Source: CAZINM01 sp964540605 (GTDB lineage: Bacteria > Patescibacteriota > Dojkabacteria > SC72 > JAHDCA01). From it: 19,100 nucleotides of DNA. This document shows, piece by piece, positions 1 through 6,961 of this stretch. The notes beneath the pieces were generated by a model. That model was not told where the DNA came from, made no database searches, and saw nothing but the letters and a program-made list of their open reading frames with translations. The DNA lies in contig CAZINM010000016.1 of NCBI GenBank assembly GCA_964540605.1, forward strand, positions 1 to 19,100, in the 5' to 3' direction. The first letter of the stretch is position 1. The number at the start of each line of letters is the position of its first letter. The translations under genes and the position numbers were made by a program.

Positions 1-432
1 GCTGATAAACTTAGATTAGCTGAAGTGTTAGATAACTTTGTTAGCAATGCTATTAAATATACATTAAATGGCTCAATAATAATTAAAGTAACTGAAGAAA
101 GTAATATGGTTAGATTCTCAGTTGTTGATACTGGGATCGGAATTCCTAAGAAAGCAATGAAAAGATTGGGAGAAAAGTTTTATAGGGTCAGTCAGTATAC
201 AAATGGGAATCACGCTCATGTTGATGTTGTTCGTCCAGGTGGAACTGGACTTGGTCTTTATGTAGCTTTCGCATTGGTGAAGCTTATGGGTGGAGAAGTT
301 GATATAAAAAGTAAATTTAATGAAGGTTCAACATTCTCTTTTACAGTTCCAAAATATACAGGTCAAGATACATATAAAGAATCTAAACAAAGTAATAATG
401 TTTTTGAGCGTTTAGGTTTGAATAAAAGTTAA
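1..432 (+). CDS. Sensor histidine kinase, C-terminal ATPase domain (5' partial)
   Basis: The reading frame is open from base 1, so the start lies outside the window and only the last 143 residues are seen. They form a complete HATPase_c domain: N box with NFVSNAIKY at residues 12-20, G1 box DTGIGIP at 43-49, F box GEKFYRV at 57-63 and G2 box GGTGLGLY at 80-87. This domain binds ATP and phosphorylates the histidine of a two-component sensor kinase. The stretch between the F and G2 boxes (about residues 66-79) is longer than usual and contains two histidines. After the domain comes a polar tail of about 25 residues. The sensor, HisKA domain and any partner response regulator would lie upstream. 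The family is clear; the signal sensed cannot be read here. Confidence 0.95.
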   Translation, partial: ADKLRLAEVLDNFVSNAIKYTLNGSIIIKVTEESNMVRFSVVDTGIGIPKKAMKRLGEKFYRVSQYTNGNHAHVDVVRPGGTGLGLYVAFALVKLMGGEVDIKSKFNEGSTFSFTVPKYTGQDTYKESKQSNNVFERLGLNKS

Positions 433-446
433 TATTACGATATAAT
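418..446 (+). promoter_or_regulatory. Sigma70-type promoter for rpmH-rnpA operon
   Basis: TTGAAT at 418-423 and a perfect TATAAT at 441-446 are separated by exactly 17 bp. The -35 box overlaps the end of the histidine kinase gene. The expected transcription start near 453 leaves a leader of roughly 37 nt before rpmH. This is the best full -35/-10 match I found in the window. Confidence 0.75.
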
Positions 447-489
447 CCGTTCGCTTATAGATCGTAAATAAATACAATAAAAACTTGAA

Positions 490-672
490 ATGAAAAGAAC
501 ATATCAGCCAAACAAACTAAAGAGAATCAGAACTTTCGGTTTTAGGGCAAGAATGAGTACTAAAGGTGGAAGAAGAGTATTAAGTAGCAGAAGGAGAAAG
601 GGAAAGAAAGCTCTTACTGTAAGTACTGAATTTGCACTTTTAAGGAAAGCTCCTAAAAATAAAAAAAGATAA
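490..672 (+). CDS. rpmH: 50S ribosomal protein L34
   Basis: The 60-residue basic protein begins MKRTYQPNKLKRIRTFGFRA and continues with the L34 core FRARMSTKGGRRVLSSRRRKG, a near-perfect family match. L34 is a small protein of the large ribosomal subunit that binds 23S rRNA. Bacterial L34 is normally 44-46 residues, so this copy has a C-terminal extension of about 14 residues rich in Lys and Arg. It is the first gene after the promoter at 418-446, and rnpA follows 21 bp downstream, the usual bacterial order. No SD is visible before the ATG (upstream is AAACTTGAA). Identity is secure. Confidence 0.97.
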   Translation: MKRTYQPNKLKRIRTFGFRARMSTKGGRRVLSSRRRKGKKALTVSTEFALLRKAPKNKKR

Positions 673-693
673 ACATTTTCAATATTAATAATT

Positions 694-1056
694 GTGCTTA
701 GATCAAAAAACAGATTAAAGCTTTCAAGCGATTTTGATGAGTTATTTAAAAAAGGAACTCGTTATAGAGGTGAGTTTGGTATGTTGCTATGTTTACCTTC
801 AAAAGATAGTAGATCTCCCAAAATAGGTTTTGTTGTAAGTAAGAAGATCGGTAATGCTGTTGAAAGACATTTATTTGAAAGAAGGGTCAGACATATTGTT
901 AGAGATCATTTAGAAGGTATTTCAGAAAAAGGAATATCACTAAATGGTGTTAAATGTTCCTATATTGCTTATAAAAAATGCGCAGAGTTCAAACTTTTAA
1001 GGTCAGATCTAACCAACTTGCTTGAACAAGCAGTTAAATATTATGGAAAAAGCTGA
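694..1056 (+). CDS. rnpA: Ribonuclease P protein component
   Basis: A 120-residue basic protein starting at GTG and lying just after rpmH, as in most bacteria. RnpA binds the RNase P RNA and helps it cleave 5' leaders from precursor tRNAs. Family features are an N-terminal KNRLKLSSDFDELFKKG segment (residues 5-21), the strand IGFVVSKKIGNAVER (44-58) and the following basic helix. In the family this helix carries the RNR signature (ERNRIKRLxR type). Here it reads ERHLFERRVR (57-66): R58, R63, R64 and R66 are kept, while Asn and the second Arg of RNR are His59 and Leu60. The 3' end overlaps the next gene by 14 bp, which suggests translational coupling. GTG is the only reasonable start and has no SD. 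Length is normal. Confidence 0.93.
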   Translation: MLRSKNRLKLSSDFDELFKKGTRYRGEFGMLLCLPSKDSRSPKIGFVVSKKIGNAVERHLFERRVRHIVRDHLEGISEKGISLNGVKCSYIAYKKCAEFKLLRSDLTNLLEQAVKYYGKS

Positions 1057-1540
1057 TAAGAGAGACATTACCTACTTAGAAGAAACAATGTTTCAATTGT
1101 GGGATAACCACTTTTCTGATGTCCCACGAAAGAACTTGGTCTTAATACACTTTGGTAAATATTCATCTAGAAGATTAGGTTCGATCAAATGGGCTGATAG
1201 AAATACGAGGATCAAATCTTTATTAAGAAAGAAAAAAGATTTTCTAAAGATTGATGATGATGAAAGGATCACTGTAATAACTGTAACTAAATATTTTGAA
1301 GATAAATACATTCCTGATCATGTTGTTGATCTAACAATTGCTCACGAAATGGTCCACTATGCACATGGATTTCACTCCCCTCTTCCGAAATTGTATTCTC
1401 TTCCTCATCAAGGAGGTGTTGTTAAAAAAGAGTTACAAAAAAGAGGTCTTGGAGACATGTTAAAAAGATCTGACGAATGGTTAAAAGATAATTGGTACGA
1501 ATATATCAAAAGTAAAAGGAGGAAATTATCAAAAGGTTAA
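1043..1540 (+). CDS. SprT/YgjP-like zinc metallopeptidase domain protein
   Basis: A 165-residue soluble protein. Residues 101-105 form a zincin motif HEMVH (H101, E102, H105). Further histidines at 108 and 111, and PHQGG with H122 about 17 residues after the motif, are candidate third ligands. The spacing resembles SprT-like or YgjP-like metal-dependent hydrolases, but the family is not certain. The substrate is unknown. I chose the ATG at 1043 over an in-frame TTG at 1022 because it overlaps rnpA by only 14 bp and opens on a natural MEKADKRD. The C-terminus is very basic (KSKRRKLSKG), compatible with nucleic-acid or ribosome association. The last codons contain the SD of yidD. Its place between rnpA and yidD suggests co-expression with the ribosome and membrane-insertion genes. 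Confidence 0.8.
   Translation: MEKADKRDITYLEETMFQLWDNHFSDVPRKNLVLIHFGKYSSRRLGSIKWADRNTRIKSLLRKKKDFLKIDDDERITVITVTKYFEDKYIPDHVVDLTIAHEMVHYAHGFHSPLPKLYSLPHQGGVVKKELQKRGLGDMLKRSDEWLKDNWYEYIKSKRRKLSKG
1517..1530 (+). promoter_or_regulatory. Strong Shine-Dalgarno before an ATC start of yidD
   Basis: AGGAGG lies at 1517-1522, then AAATT (5 nt), then ATC at 1528-1530 in the yidD frame. The other clear SD in this window, before the DUF3160 gene, has the same 5-nt spacing to an ATG. The site lies inside the last codons of the zinc protease gene. It is the evidence for starting yidD at 1528. Confidence 0.65.
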
Positions 1541-1785
1541 TTTTACTAATAATTAAGATATACCAAAAAACGCTTTCCTACGATCATGGATTGCTGGGAA
1601 AGATCTACCCTGAAACACGATATTGTAGATATACTCCTACATGTTCTCAATACAGTTATACTGCAATTGATAGATTCGGAGTAATAAAAGGAGGTATGTT
1701 AAGTATAAAGAGGGTTATTAGTTGTAATCCGTGGTCAAATAAGCCTCATTACGATCCAGTGCCAGAAAAGTCCAATGATTTGTAA
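1528..1785 (+). CDS. yidD: Membrane protein insertion efficiency factor YidD, apparent ATC start
   Basis: YidD is a small, membrane-associated protein that aids insertion of membrane proteins with YidC. The core RYCRYTPTCSQYSYTAIDRFG (from residue 31), the VIKGG..SIKRVISCNPW segment and the ending YDPVP are diagnostic. The expected N-terminal amphipathic helix is present in frame as KRLILLIIKIYQKTLS directly upstream. From the in-frame stop at 1513-1515 to 1590, however, there is no ATG, GTG or TTG. The first one, TTG at 1591, would remove about 21 conserved residues. With AGGAGG five bases before ATC 1528, that codon (or ATT 1525) is the best start, giving 85 residues, a normal length. It overlaps the preceding gene by 13 bp. 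A frameshift or consensus error is the alternative. Gene identity is secure; the start is less so. Confidence 0.85.
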   Translation: MKRLILLIIKIYQKTLSYDHGLLGKIYPETRYCRYTPTCSQYSYTAIDRFGVIKGGMLSIKRVISCNPWSNKPHYDPVPEKSNDL

Positions 1786-1841
1786 TTGTAGTTTTATTGG
1801 GTAATTTAACCTAAAAATATGTTTCAAATCGGCTTTTGATG

Positions 1842-1847
1842 TATAAT
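1842..1847 (+). promoter_or_regulatory. -10 element upstream of yidC
   Basis: A perfect TATAAT lies 40 bp before the yidC ATG, in the 102-bp gap after yidD. It is followed by CCG, exactly as at the rpmH promoter. No good -35 box is found at 16-18 bp, so promoter activity is likely but unproven. Confidence 0.5.
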
Positions 1848-1887
1848 CCGGAGTAGTTTATTTGTACTTTAATTATATAGTTGATTT

Positions 1888-2868
1888 ATGGGTTCTATAT
1901 TTACATGGATTTGGAAGAATATCTTTATCAATCCTTCTCTTAATATATTGGTTCTTCTCTACTCCTTATTTGGGAATAATTTCGGTATAGCTGTAATTGT
2001 ACTCGCTGTTATTGTAAGATTGTTATTGATCCCCGGATTAAGAAAACAAACTGACATGACAAGGAAAATGTCAGATCTTAAACCTCGATTAGATAAACTT
2101 CAGAAAGAATATAAAAATAATCCCGAACAACTAGCCAAAGAGCAGATGAAATTATATAGGGAGATTGGATACAATCCTTTAGGGTGTTTAGGAACATTCC
2201 TACCTCAGTTGTTCATACTATCAGCAATTTATGGTGTTATTAGAGCTATAACAAGCGGTTCCTTTGATGGTTTATATGGATTTGTAAAAGAGCTTGCATT
2301 TGGAAGTGCAGAACCAGCTTTAGAGTCGCTCAAATTTTTCATCTGGGATCTAACCAAATCTTTCAATAGCTTTAAGGATGTTTCATTTTTTGACACTCAA
2401 AAACTTCCTTATTTATTTTTAGCTGTTTTGGTTGGCTTTGTTCAATATCTATCAACTGTATTTATTCAAAAAATGCAGATGGGTAAAGTGAGATCTAAAC
2501 CAAAAAAGAGTAATGAAGTTGAACCGATGTCTCAAGAAGAAATGCAGATGCAGATGTCAAAATCTATGACATCAATATTTCCTTTAATGACGGGATATAT
2601 TACATTAAGCCAGCCTTCAATATTGGGTATTTACTGGATCGCACAATCTTTGATGTCTATTGTTCAATATTTAATAATCGATAAAGATAGAGCTATTAAT
2701 GCCTTAAAAAATATGGTTCCAAACTTTATTAAGTCGAAGGAAGTTGCACGAACTTCTGATAAAGATGCTTCAGATAGTGATGATCTTGTACTAGAGGATC
2801 CTGAGATAGAAGAGATCGACAATAAAAAAGCATTAAAGCGATCAAAGAAAAAAGTGCAAAATAAATAA
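1888..2868 (+). CDS. yidC: Membrane protein insertase YidC/Oxa1 family
   Basis: A 326-residue polytopic protein that inserts and folds inner-membrane proteins, alone or with SecYEG. An N-terminal amphipathic segment is followed by a transmembrane helix with the groove arginine (R44 in VIVRLLLIPGLRKQ). A cytoplasmic coiled-coil hairpin follows (about 58-95, MSDLKPRLDKLQKEY), then NPLGCLGTFLPQLFILSAIY (about 96-115). Later helices lie near 172-195 and 226-265. There is no large periplasmic domain, so it is of the Gram-positive / Oxa1 type. There is no lipobox. The C-terminal tail is acidic and then strongly basic (KKALKRSKKKVQNK), as in YidC forms that bind ribosomes. It follows yidD and precedes jag, the classical order. 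No SD is visible before the ATG. Confidence 0.96.
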   Translation: MGSIFTWIWKNIFINPSLNILVLLYSLFGNNFGIAVIVLAVIVRLLLIPGLRKQTDMTRKMSDLKPRLDKLQKEYKNNPEQLAKEQMKLYREIGYNPLGCLGTFLPQLFILSAIYGVIRAITSGSFDGLYGFVKELAFGSAEPALESLKFFIWDLTKSFNSFKDVSFFDTQKLPYLFLAVLVGFVQYLSTVFIQKMQMGKVRSKPKKSNEVEPMSQEEMQMQMSKSMTSIFPLMTGYITLSQPSILGIYWIAQSLMSIVQYLIIDKDRAINALKNMVPNFIKSKEVARTSDKDASDSDDLVLEDPEIEEIDNKKALKRSKKKVQNK

Positions 2869-2900
2869 GAAATAATTTGAGTAATTATTAAATATTTAAT

Positions 2901-3470
2901 ATGAAAGATAATGAATTAATTGCATCAGTAGACGAGTTTGTGACAGATTTTACAAAACTTTTAGATGTAGAAGCTGTTGTGAATTGTAACCTTTCAAAAG
3001 TTGAAGATACAGGTCAGAAGTTAATAGCCATTGATTATGATGGTGAAGATCTCGGTTATATGATCGGTAATCATGGCGCTCATTTAAAGGGATTACAACA
3101 TGTTCTATCTCTTATGATAAATAAGAAATTCTCAGAAGATCTTGAAGAAAAGATATATGTAACAGTTGATGTTTCTGGGTATAACAAAAATCGAAATGAA
3201 AAAATTGAGAAGATGGCTTTGAGAATGGCAGATGAAGCCAGAATTTCTGGGAGATCCGTAGATATGCCACCTCTTTCACCTTCAGAAAGAAGAGTTGTAC
3301 ACATGGTTCTTTCAAAATTCGATGATGTGAAAACTGAGAGTTTTGGTGAAGGTACAGATAGGTTTGTCAGAATAATCCCTTCTACAGAAGCAGATCTTGG
3401 TCTTTTAGAGGATGAAATTGCCGATGAATTAATTAGTGATTCTGAGGAAGCTGCTGATTCGGAAGAATAG
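2901..3470 (+). CDS. jag: Jag/KhpB RNA-binding protein (KH + R3H)
   Basis: A 189-residue cytoplasmic RNA-binding protein. A KH-II domain is seen around residues 25-95, with its GxxG loop as IGNHG (55-59) followed by AHLKGLQHVLSLM. An R3H domain follows (about 98-162) with MPPLSPSERRVVH, where R130 and H134 form the RxxxH motif, and ends GTDRFVRIIPS. The N-terminal Jag_N domain found in many Firmicutes homologues is missing; a short helix takes its place. The last 28 residues are acidic. Jag/KhpB homologues affect cell elongation and division and bind RNA. The gene is 32 bp downstream of yidC, the usual linkage. The ATG has no SD. Confidence 0.93.
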   Translation: MKDNELIASVDEFVTDFTKLLDVEAVVNCNLSKVEDTGQKLIAIDYDGEDLGYMIGNHGAHLKGLQHVLSLMINKKFSEDLEEKIYVTVDVSGYNKNRNEKIEKMALRMADEARISGRSVDMPPLSPSERRVVHMVLSKFDDVKTESFGEGTDRFVRIIPSTEADLGLLEDEIADELISDSEEAADSEE

Positions 3471-3499
3471 AATAATCAATTTAAAAATTAAGAACAGGT

Positions 3500-4894
3500 T
3501 TGAGAACTAGAATATCTTTTTTCATACCGATATTGTTTAGCCTGTTAGTGATCATTTCTGCCCTATTAATTCACTGGGGTTACCAATCGGAAGTGAAATT
3601 GCTTACATTAAGCGCAGTTTTTTTGCTAAGTATAATTCTTCAGTTCCTGTTTAAAAATTCAGTGATCGTTCCTTTGATCATTGTAATTATCAGTTTTCCT
3701 TTGAATATTACTTTTCTGCTACCCTTTTTAAAAGAATCTGCCTATGTAAGTGGGATCTACATAAACTACCTAGCACCTTTCATTACTATTTTAGACATTG
3801 CATTAATGCAATTAGCTTTATCTTTAGTCTCATTTAAAAAGTCTAATCGTATCTTTTTTAGTAAGGTCCCTATTTGGTGCATTGCATCTTTTTACATTTA
3901 TTTTATTATTCAATCGTTAATTCATTTTGATCCTAATGTTGCGATTCACACTATTCGCCTACTACTTTATTCATCTACTTTTATTCTAGTAATTAGCAGA
4001 TGGGAATTGATCTATTCAACGATCAAAAAATATCAGAAGATAATTTTGTTAGTAGTTTTGATCTCAGTATTATTTCAGGTAATAATAGGATCTCTTCAAG
4101 TTAAAAATGGTAATTCTGTAGGGTTGGATTTTTTGGGAGAATCAAAATTGTTAGCTGGCTATGTTGATGCTGCAACAGTTGTAGTAAATAGTGACCTAAT
4201 TCTTAGAGCTTATGGTACATTTCCTCATCCCAATATGTTGGCAGGATTCCTTGCTGGTTTATTTATTTTGATCTTACATATTGATAAAAATTTTAAAGTT
4301 AATAGATATTTAAGTATTCTAATAATTATCATATGTATGATAGGAATATTATTAACGCTATCCCAGTCAGGCATGTTTGCATTGCTAATATCTTCTGGTG
4401 GCTTCATCCTACTTACAAGAACGAAAATATCTAATCTACTCAAAACAAAACTTAATTCTATTTTCTTTTTAATTATCCCTGAGAAGGAATCTTTTATCGA
4501 AAGGTTATCATTAATGAGATCGTCTTTCGATTATTTATTGGCCTTCCCCCTTTTCGGTGTCGGAAATGGTAATTTTACAAGATATTTCTATGAGTTTGCC
4601 CCTTTCGATTCTGGTGGTCTGACACTTATACAACCTGTTCATAATATTTTTATCCTATTTCTTGTCGAGAATGGGGTTTTAGGTAGCTTTATTCTTGTCT
4701 TAATTATTTTTTTGCTGATAAAAAGAGTAAAGATAAATATCTCTAGCCTATCGATCATTTCTTTGGCAGTTATATTCATTATTGGAAGTCTTGACCATTA
4801 TTTGGCTACATTACCTCAAGGTCTTTTCTTACTGTTCTTATTCATACTCCCGTTCTTTATAAAAACAAATAACGAATTAAAAATGGTTAAGTGA
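3500..4894 (+). CDS. O-antigen ligase / Wzy polymerase family membrane protein
   Basis: A 464-residue protein with about 11-12 hydrophobic helices. Family signs are R236 and GTFPHPNMLAGF (239-250), SQSG at 288-291 and the extracytoplasmic loop with FGVGNGNF (352-359), then QPVHNIFILFLVENGVLG (378-395) near the C-terminus. The family transfers or polymerises lipid-linked glycans on the outer face of the membrane. In an organism without evidence of LPS the product could be a surface glycan or a glycoprotein. No glycosyltransferases are nearby, so the substrate cannot be inferred. The start is TTG at 3500, 29 bp after jag, with no good SD; a TTG about ten codons later is possible. It is the last + strand gene before the convergent block. 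Confidence 0.85.
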   Translation: MRTRISFFIPILFSLLVIISALLIHWGYQSEVKLLTLSAVFLLSIILQFLFKNSVIVPLIIVIISFPLNITFLLPFLKESAYVSGIYINYLAPFITILDIALMQLALSLVSFKKSNRIFFSKVPIWCIASFYIYFIIQSLIHFDPNVAIHTIRLLLYSSTFILVISRWELIYSTIKKYQKIILLVVLISVLFQVIIGSLQVKNGNSVGLDFLGESKLLAGYVDAATVVVNSDLILRAYGTFPHPNMLAGFLAGLFILILHIDKNFKVNRYLSILIIIICMIGILLTLSQSGMFALLISSGGFILLTRTKISNLLKTKLNSIFFLIIPEKESFIERLSLMRSSFDYLLAFPLFGVGNGNFTRYFYEFAPFDSGGLTLIQPVHNIFILFLVENGVLGSFILVLIIFLLIKRVKINISSLSIISLAVIFIIGSLDHYLATLPQGLFLLFLFILPFFIKTNNELKMVK

Positions 4895-4923
4895 CCTAGT
4901 TAAAATATATCGAAATTTAATTA

Positions 4924-6945
4924 CTAATTCAGTTCAAGTTCATTAAGTTTCAACCAATTATCTTGATCATAAACCATCACGGAATCATCAGTCAGGACAT
5001 ACAAATAATCATTTATATACAGAGCTCTATTTACATTTGTATAATCGGAGATAGCTTTCTCTAATTCGATACTGTTATTTGCGTAACTAAAGATATAGCC
5101 TCCTGTACCTCCAGGGATAAAGAAGATCTCTTTATCTGGATCTTGCATGAAAGCATGGTGATTATTCGAAACTTCACTCCAATATTCTGTAAGTGAATAT
5201 TTACTTACTTCTTCTGGATCAGAAGGTCTTGTAACATCAAATAAAGATAGTTTAACTCTGTTATCTTCCATTCCTAATCCAAGGATGAAATTATCTTTTA
5301 GTGGGTGCAAGTAAGAGGAGTATCCAGGAATTTTTAACTCACCTTTTAATTCAGGATTTGTTGGTTTTGATAGATCTAGAACATAGAATGGATCGACTTG
5401 TCTAAATGTAACTACATAGCCCATTTCACCTATGAATCTAACAGAATATATCCTTTCAGTAAGACCTAGATCTGTCACCTCTCCTACAACTTGTAGACTG
5501 TCATTTAAAATAACTACATCACTTGCAGTTTCGATCTGACCAGAGAACCATCTTCCATACCAACCACCAGATCGAGTTGTAGCAACCCTTAAGAACCCAT
5601 CATACTCATCCAACGAGAATTGATTGATCAACTCCCCTTGAACAATACCATTTGCTTTTATAGCTAGATCATCAACACCGATCTTTACAATTCCAGTACC
5701 GCCAAAGGATCTTATATTCTCCTCTAGGTAAGTTTGAAAAGCATTATTTAGATTGTTTTCAAAAAGCAGCCTATCATCAGAATTCATTGAAAGTGCGTAT
5801 TTGTCTAGGATCGTTTCGATCTCATTCATCTTAGATGTTGAGCTTATATCGTAGCTGTTTATTAAAGCTGTTCTATCTACGATAGCCTGAGTGAATAATC
5901 CAGGATTTTGCATTATGAAAGTATAAATTTCATTAAAAATCTGGGCTTCTTGGGGATATGTTATATAAATGTAACTTTCAGACATATACACGATCGTATT
6001 CCAAGATCCTCCCATAAAAGATGTTTTATCAAGAAGATTTCCGCTCTCTACATCAATTTTAAAAATAGAGATCGTTTGAAGGCTTGAAATAGGATCTGTT
6101 GGATAGTAAATATCTGTGCAATTTATATCTATAGAGTTATTTAGCTCATCTTTTAAAATAGGGATAACACAATCCGTATCCGCGGTTGGATACATGCTAG
6201 CAATTATGTAAAGTTCATTCTTATATAATCTCGAACTGATAAGATATTGATCGTTTTCAAGAGTATAACTCCACTTAAGTTCAGGAGTGGTAGAATTCGT
6301 TAGATCATAACCTTTATATACATTACTTCCTTCAACAACGATTGTGTCATTGTAAAGATATAGATCTCCCTGATCTTCGATTTTTGATAGAACCTCAATT
6401 TTATCTACAGGAAGAGCGTCAATAATGTATGTACCTGAAGTCTCAAAATATTCTGGAGGAAAATTAGATGGTATAGGTTCTGCCCTATCTTCAATAACAG
6501 GGTAATAATAGATCTGATTCGGGCTGTAATAAATATTATTACCATCTGTTTTTACAATATCTGACTCGTCGATCGAAAGAACTTGTACATTTGTTTGAGA
6601 ATATCTATCAACTTTTGTAGTTTCATCACCGGAATCTCCAGCTCCTTGAGGAGCATCAGGCATCATATCAAAACCTATTGATTCATTAACATCGCCATCT
6701 ACCATTCTATCGATATTAACTAAACTGAAATCATCATAGAAAGAATCTGACTGATTAGAATTCAATAAATAATTCTTAAATTCGATCTCATTTTCGAATT
6801 TAGCAATTTTTCCTGAGATGATTTTTGTTGGATCATCTTCTCTACCCCATTCTGAGTTGATGTAAATATAGATACCTACACCTACAGTTAACAGAAGTAA
6901 AAATAATATAGCTCCTCCAGCAACAATACTTTTTTTGTTTAACAT
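4924..6945 (-). CDS. Membrane-anchored beta-propeller protein (COG4880/PF09826-like)
   Basis: From the ATG at 6945 it encodes 673 residues. MLNKKS is followed by one transmembrane anchor (about residues 6-30) and then a large extracytoplasmic region. QTNVQV (117-122) and IDESDIVKTDGNNIYY (from 125) match the signature of the family described as secreted proteins with a C-terminal beta-propeller distantly related to WD-40 repeats. Many strand-like segments follow. Function of the family is unknown; an extracellular binding or scaffold role is an inference. The start could also be GTG at 6984, giving 686 residues and overlapping the upstream gene by 23 bp. I prefer the ATG because it leaves a short positive N-terminus before the anchor. 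Neither has an SD. The gene is 16 bp downstream of the polytopic membrane protein gene and probably co-transcribed with it. Confidence 0.85.
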   Translation of the reverse strand: MLNKKSIVAGGAILFLLLLTVGVGIYIYINSEWGREDDPTKIISGKIAKFENEIEFKNYLLNSNQSDSFYDDFSLVNIDRMVDGDVNESIGFDMMPDAPQGAGDSGDETTKVDRYSQTNVQVLSIDESDIVKTDGNNIYYSPNQIYYYPVIEDRAEPIPSNFPPEYFETSGTYIIDALPVDKIEVLSKIEDQGDLYLYNDTIVVEGSNVYKGYDLTNSTTPELKWSYTLENDQYLISSRLYKNELYIIASMYPTADTDCVIPILKDELNNSIDINCTDIYYPTDPISSLQTISIFKIDVESGNLLDKTSFMGGSWNTIVYMSESYIYITYPQEAQIFNEIYTFIMQNPGLFTQAIVDRTALINSYDISSTSKMNEIETILDKYALSMNSDDRLLFENNLNNAFQTYLEENIRSFGGTGIVKIGVDDLAIKANGIVQGELINQFSLDEYDGFLRVATTRSGGWYGRWFSGQIETASDVVILNDSLQVVGEVTDLGLTERIYSVRFIGEMGYVVTFRQVDPFYVLDLSKPTNPELKGELKIPGYSSYLHPLKDNFILGLGMEDNRVKLSLFDVTRPSDPEEVSKYSLTEYWSEVSNNHHAFMQDPDKEIFFIPGGTGGYIFSYANNSIELEKAISDYTNVNRALYINDYLYVLTDDSVMVYDQDNWLKLNELELN

Positions 6946-6961
6946 ACAGAAAGAAATAAAA

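Noticed and set aside
433..489. DnaA boxes or origin of replication upstream of rpmH
   Set aside because: No TTATNCACA-like sequence; the gap is filled by the promoter and leader.
1480..1600. Programmed frameshift fusing the zinc protease to YidD
   Set aside because: The frames overlap, but no slippery heptamer of the X XXY YYZ type is in register. A separate start after AGGAGG explains the data better.
3080..3315. Two minus-strand frames opposite jag
   Set aside because: Shadow frames inside a clearly coding KH/R3H gene; no family likeness and no promoter.
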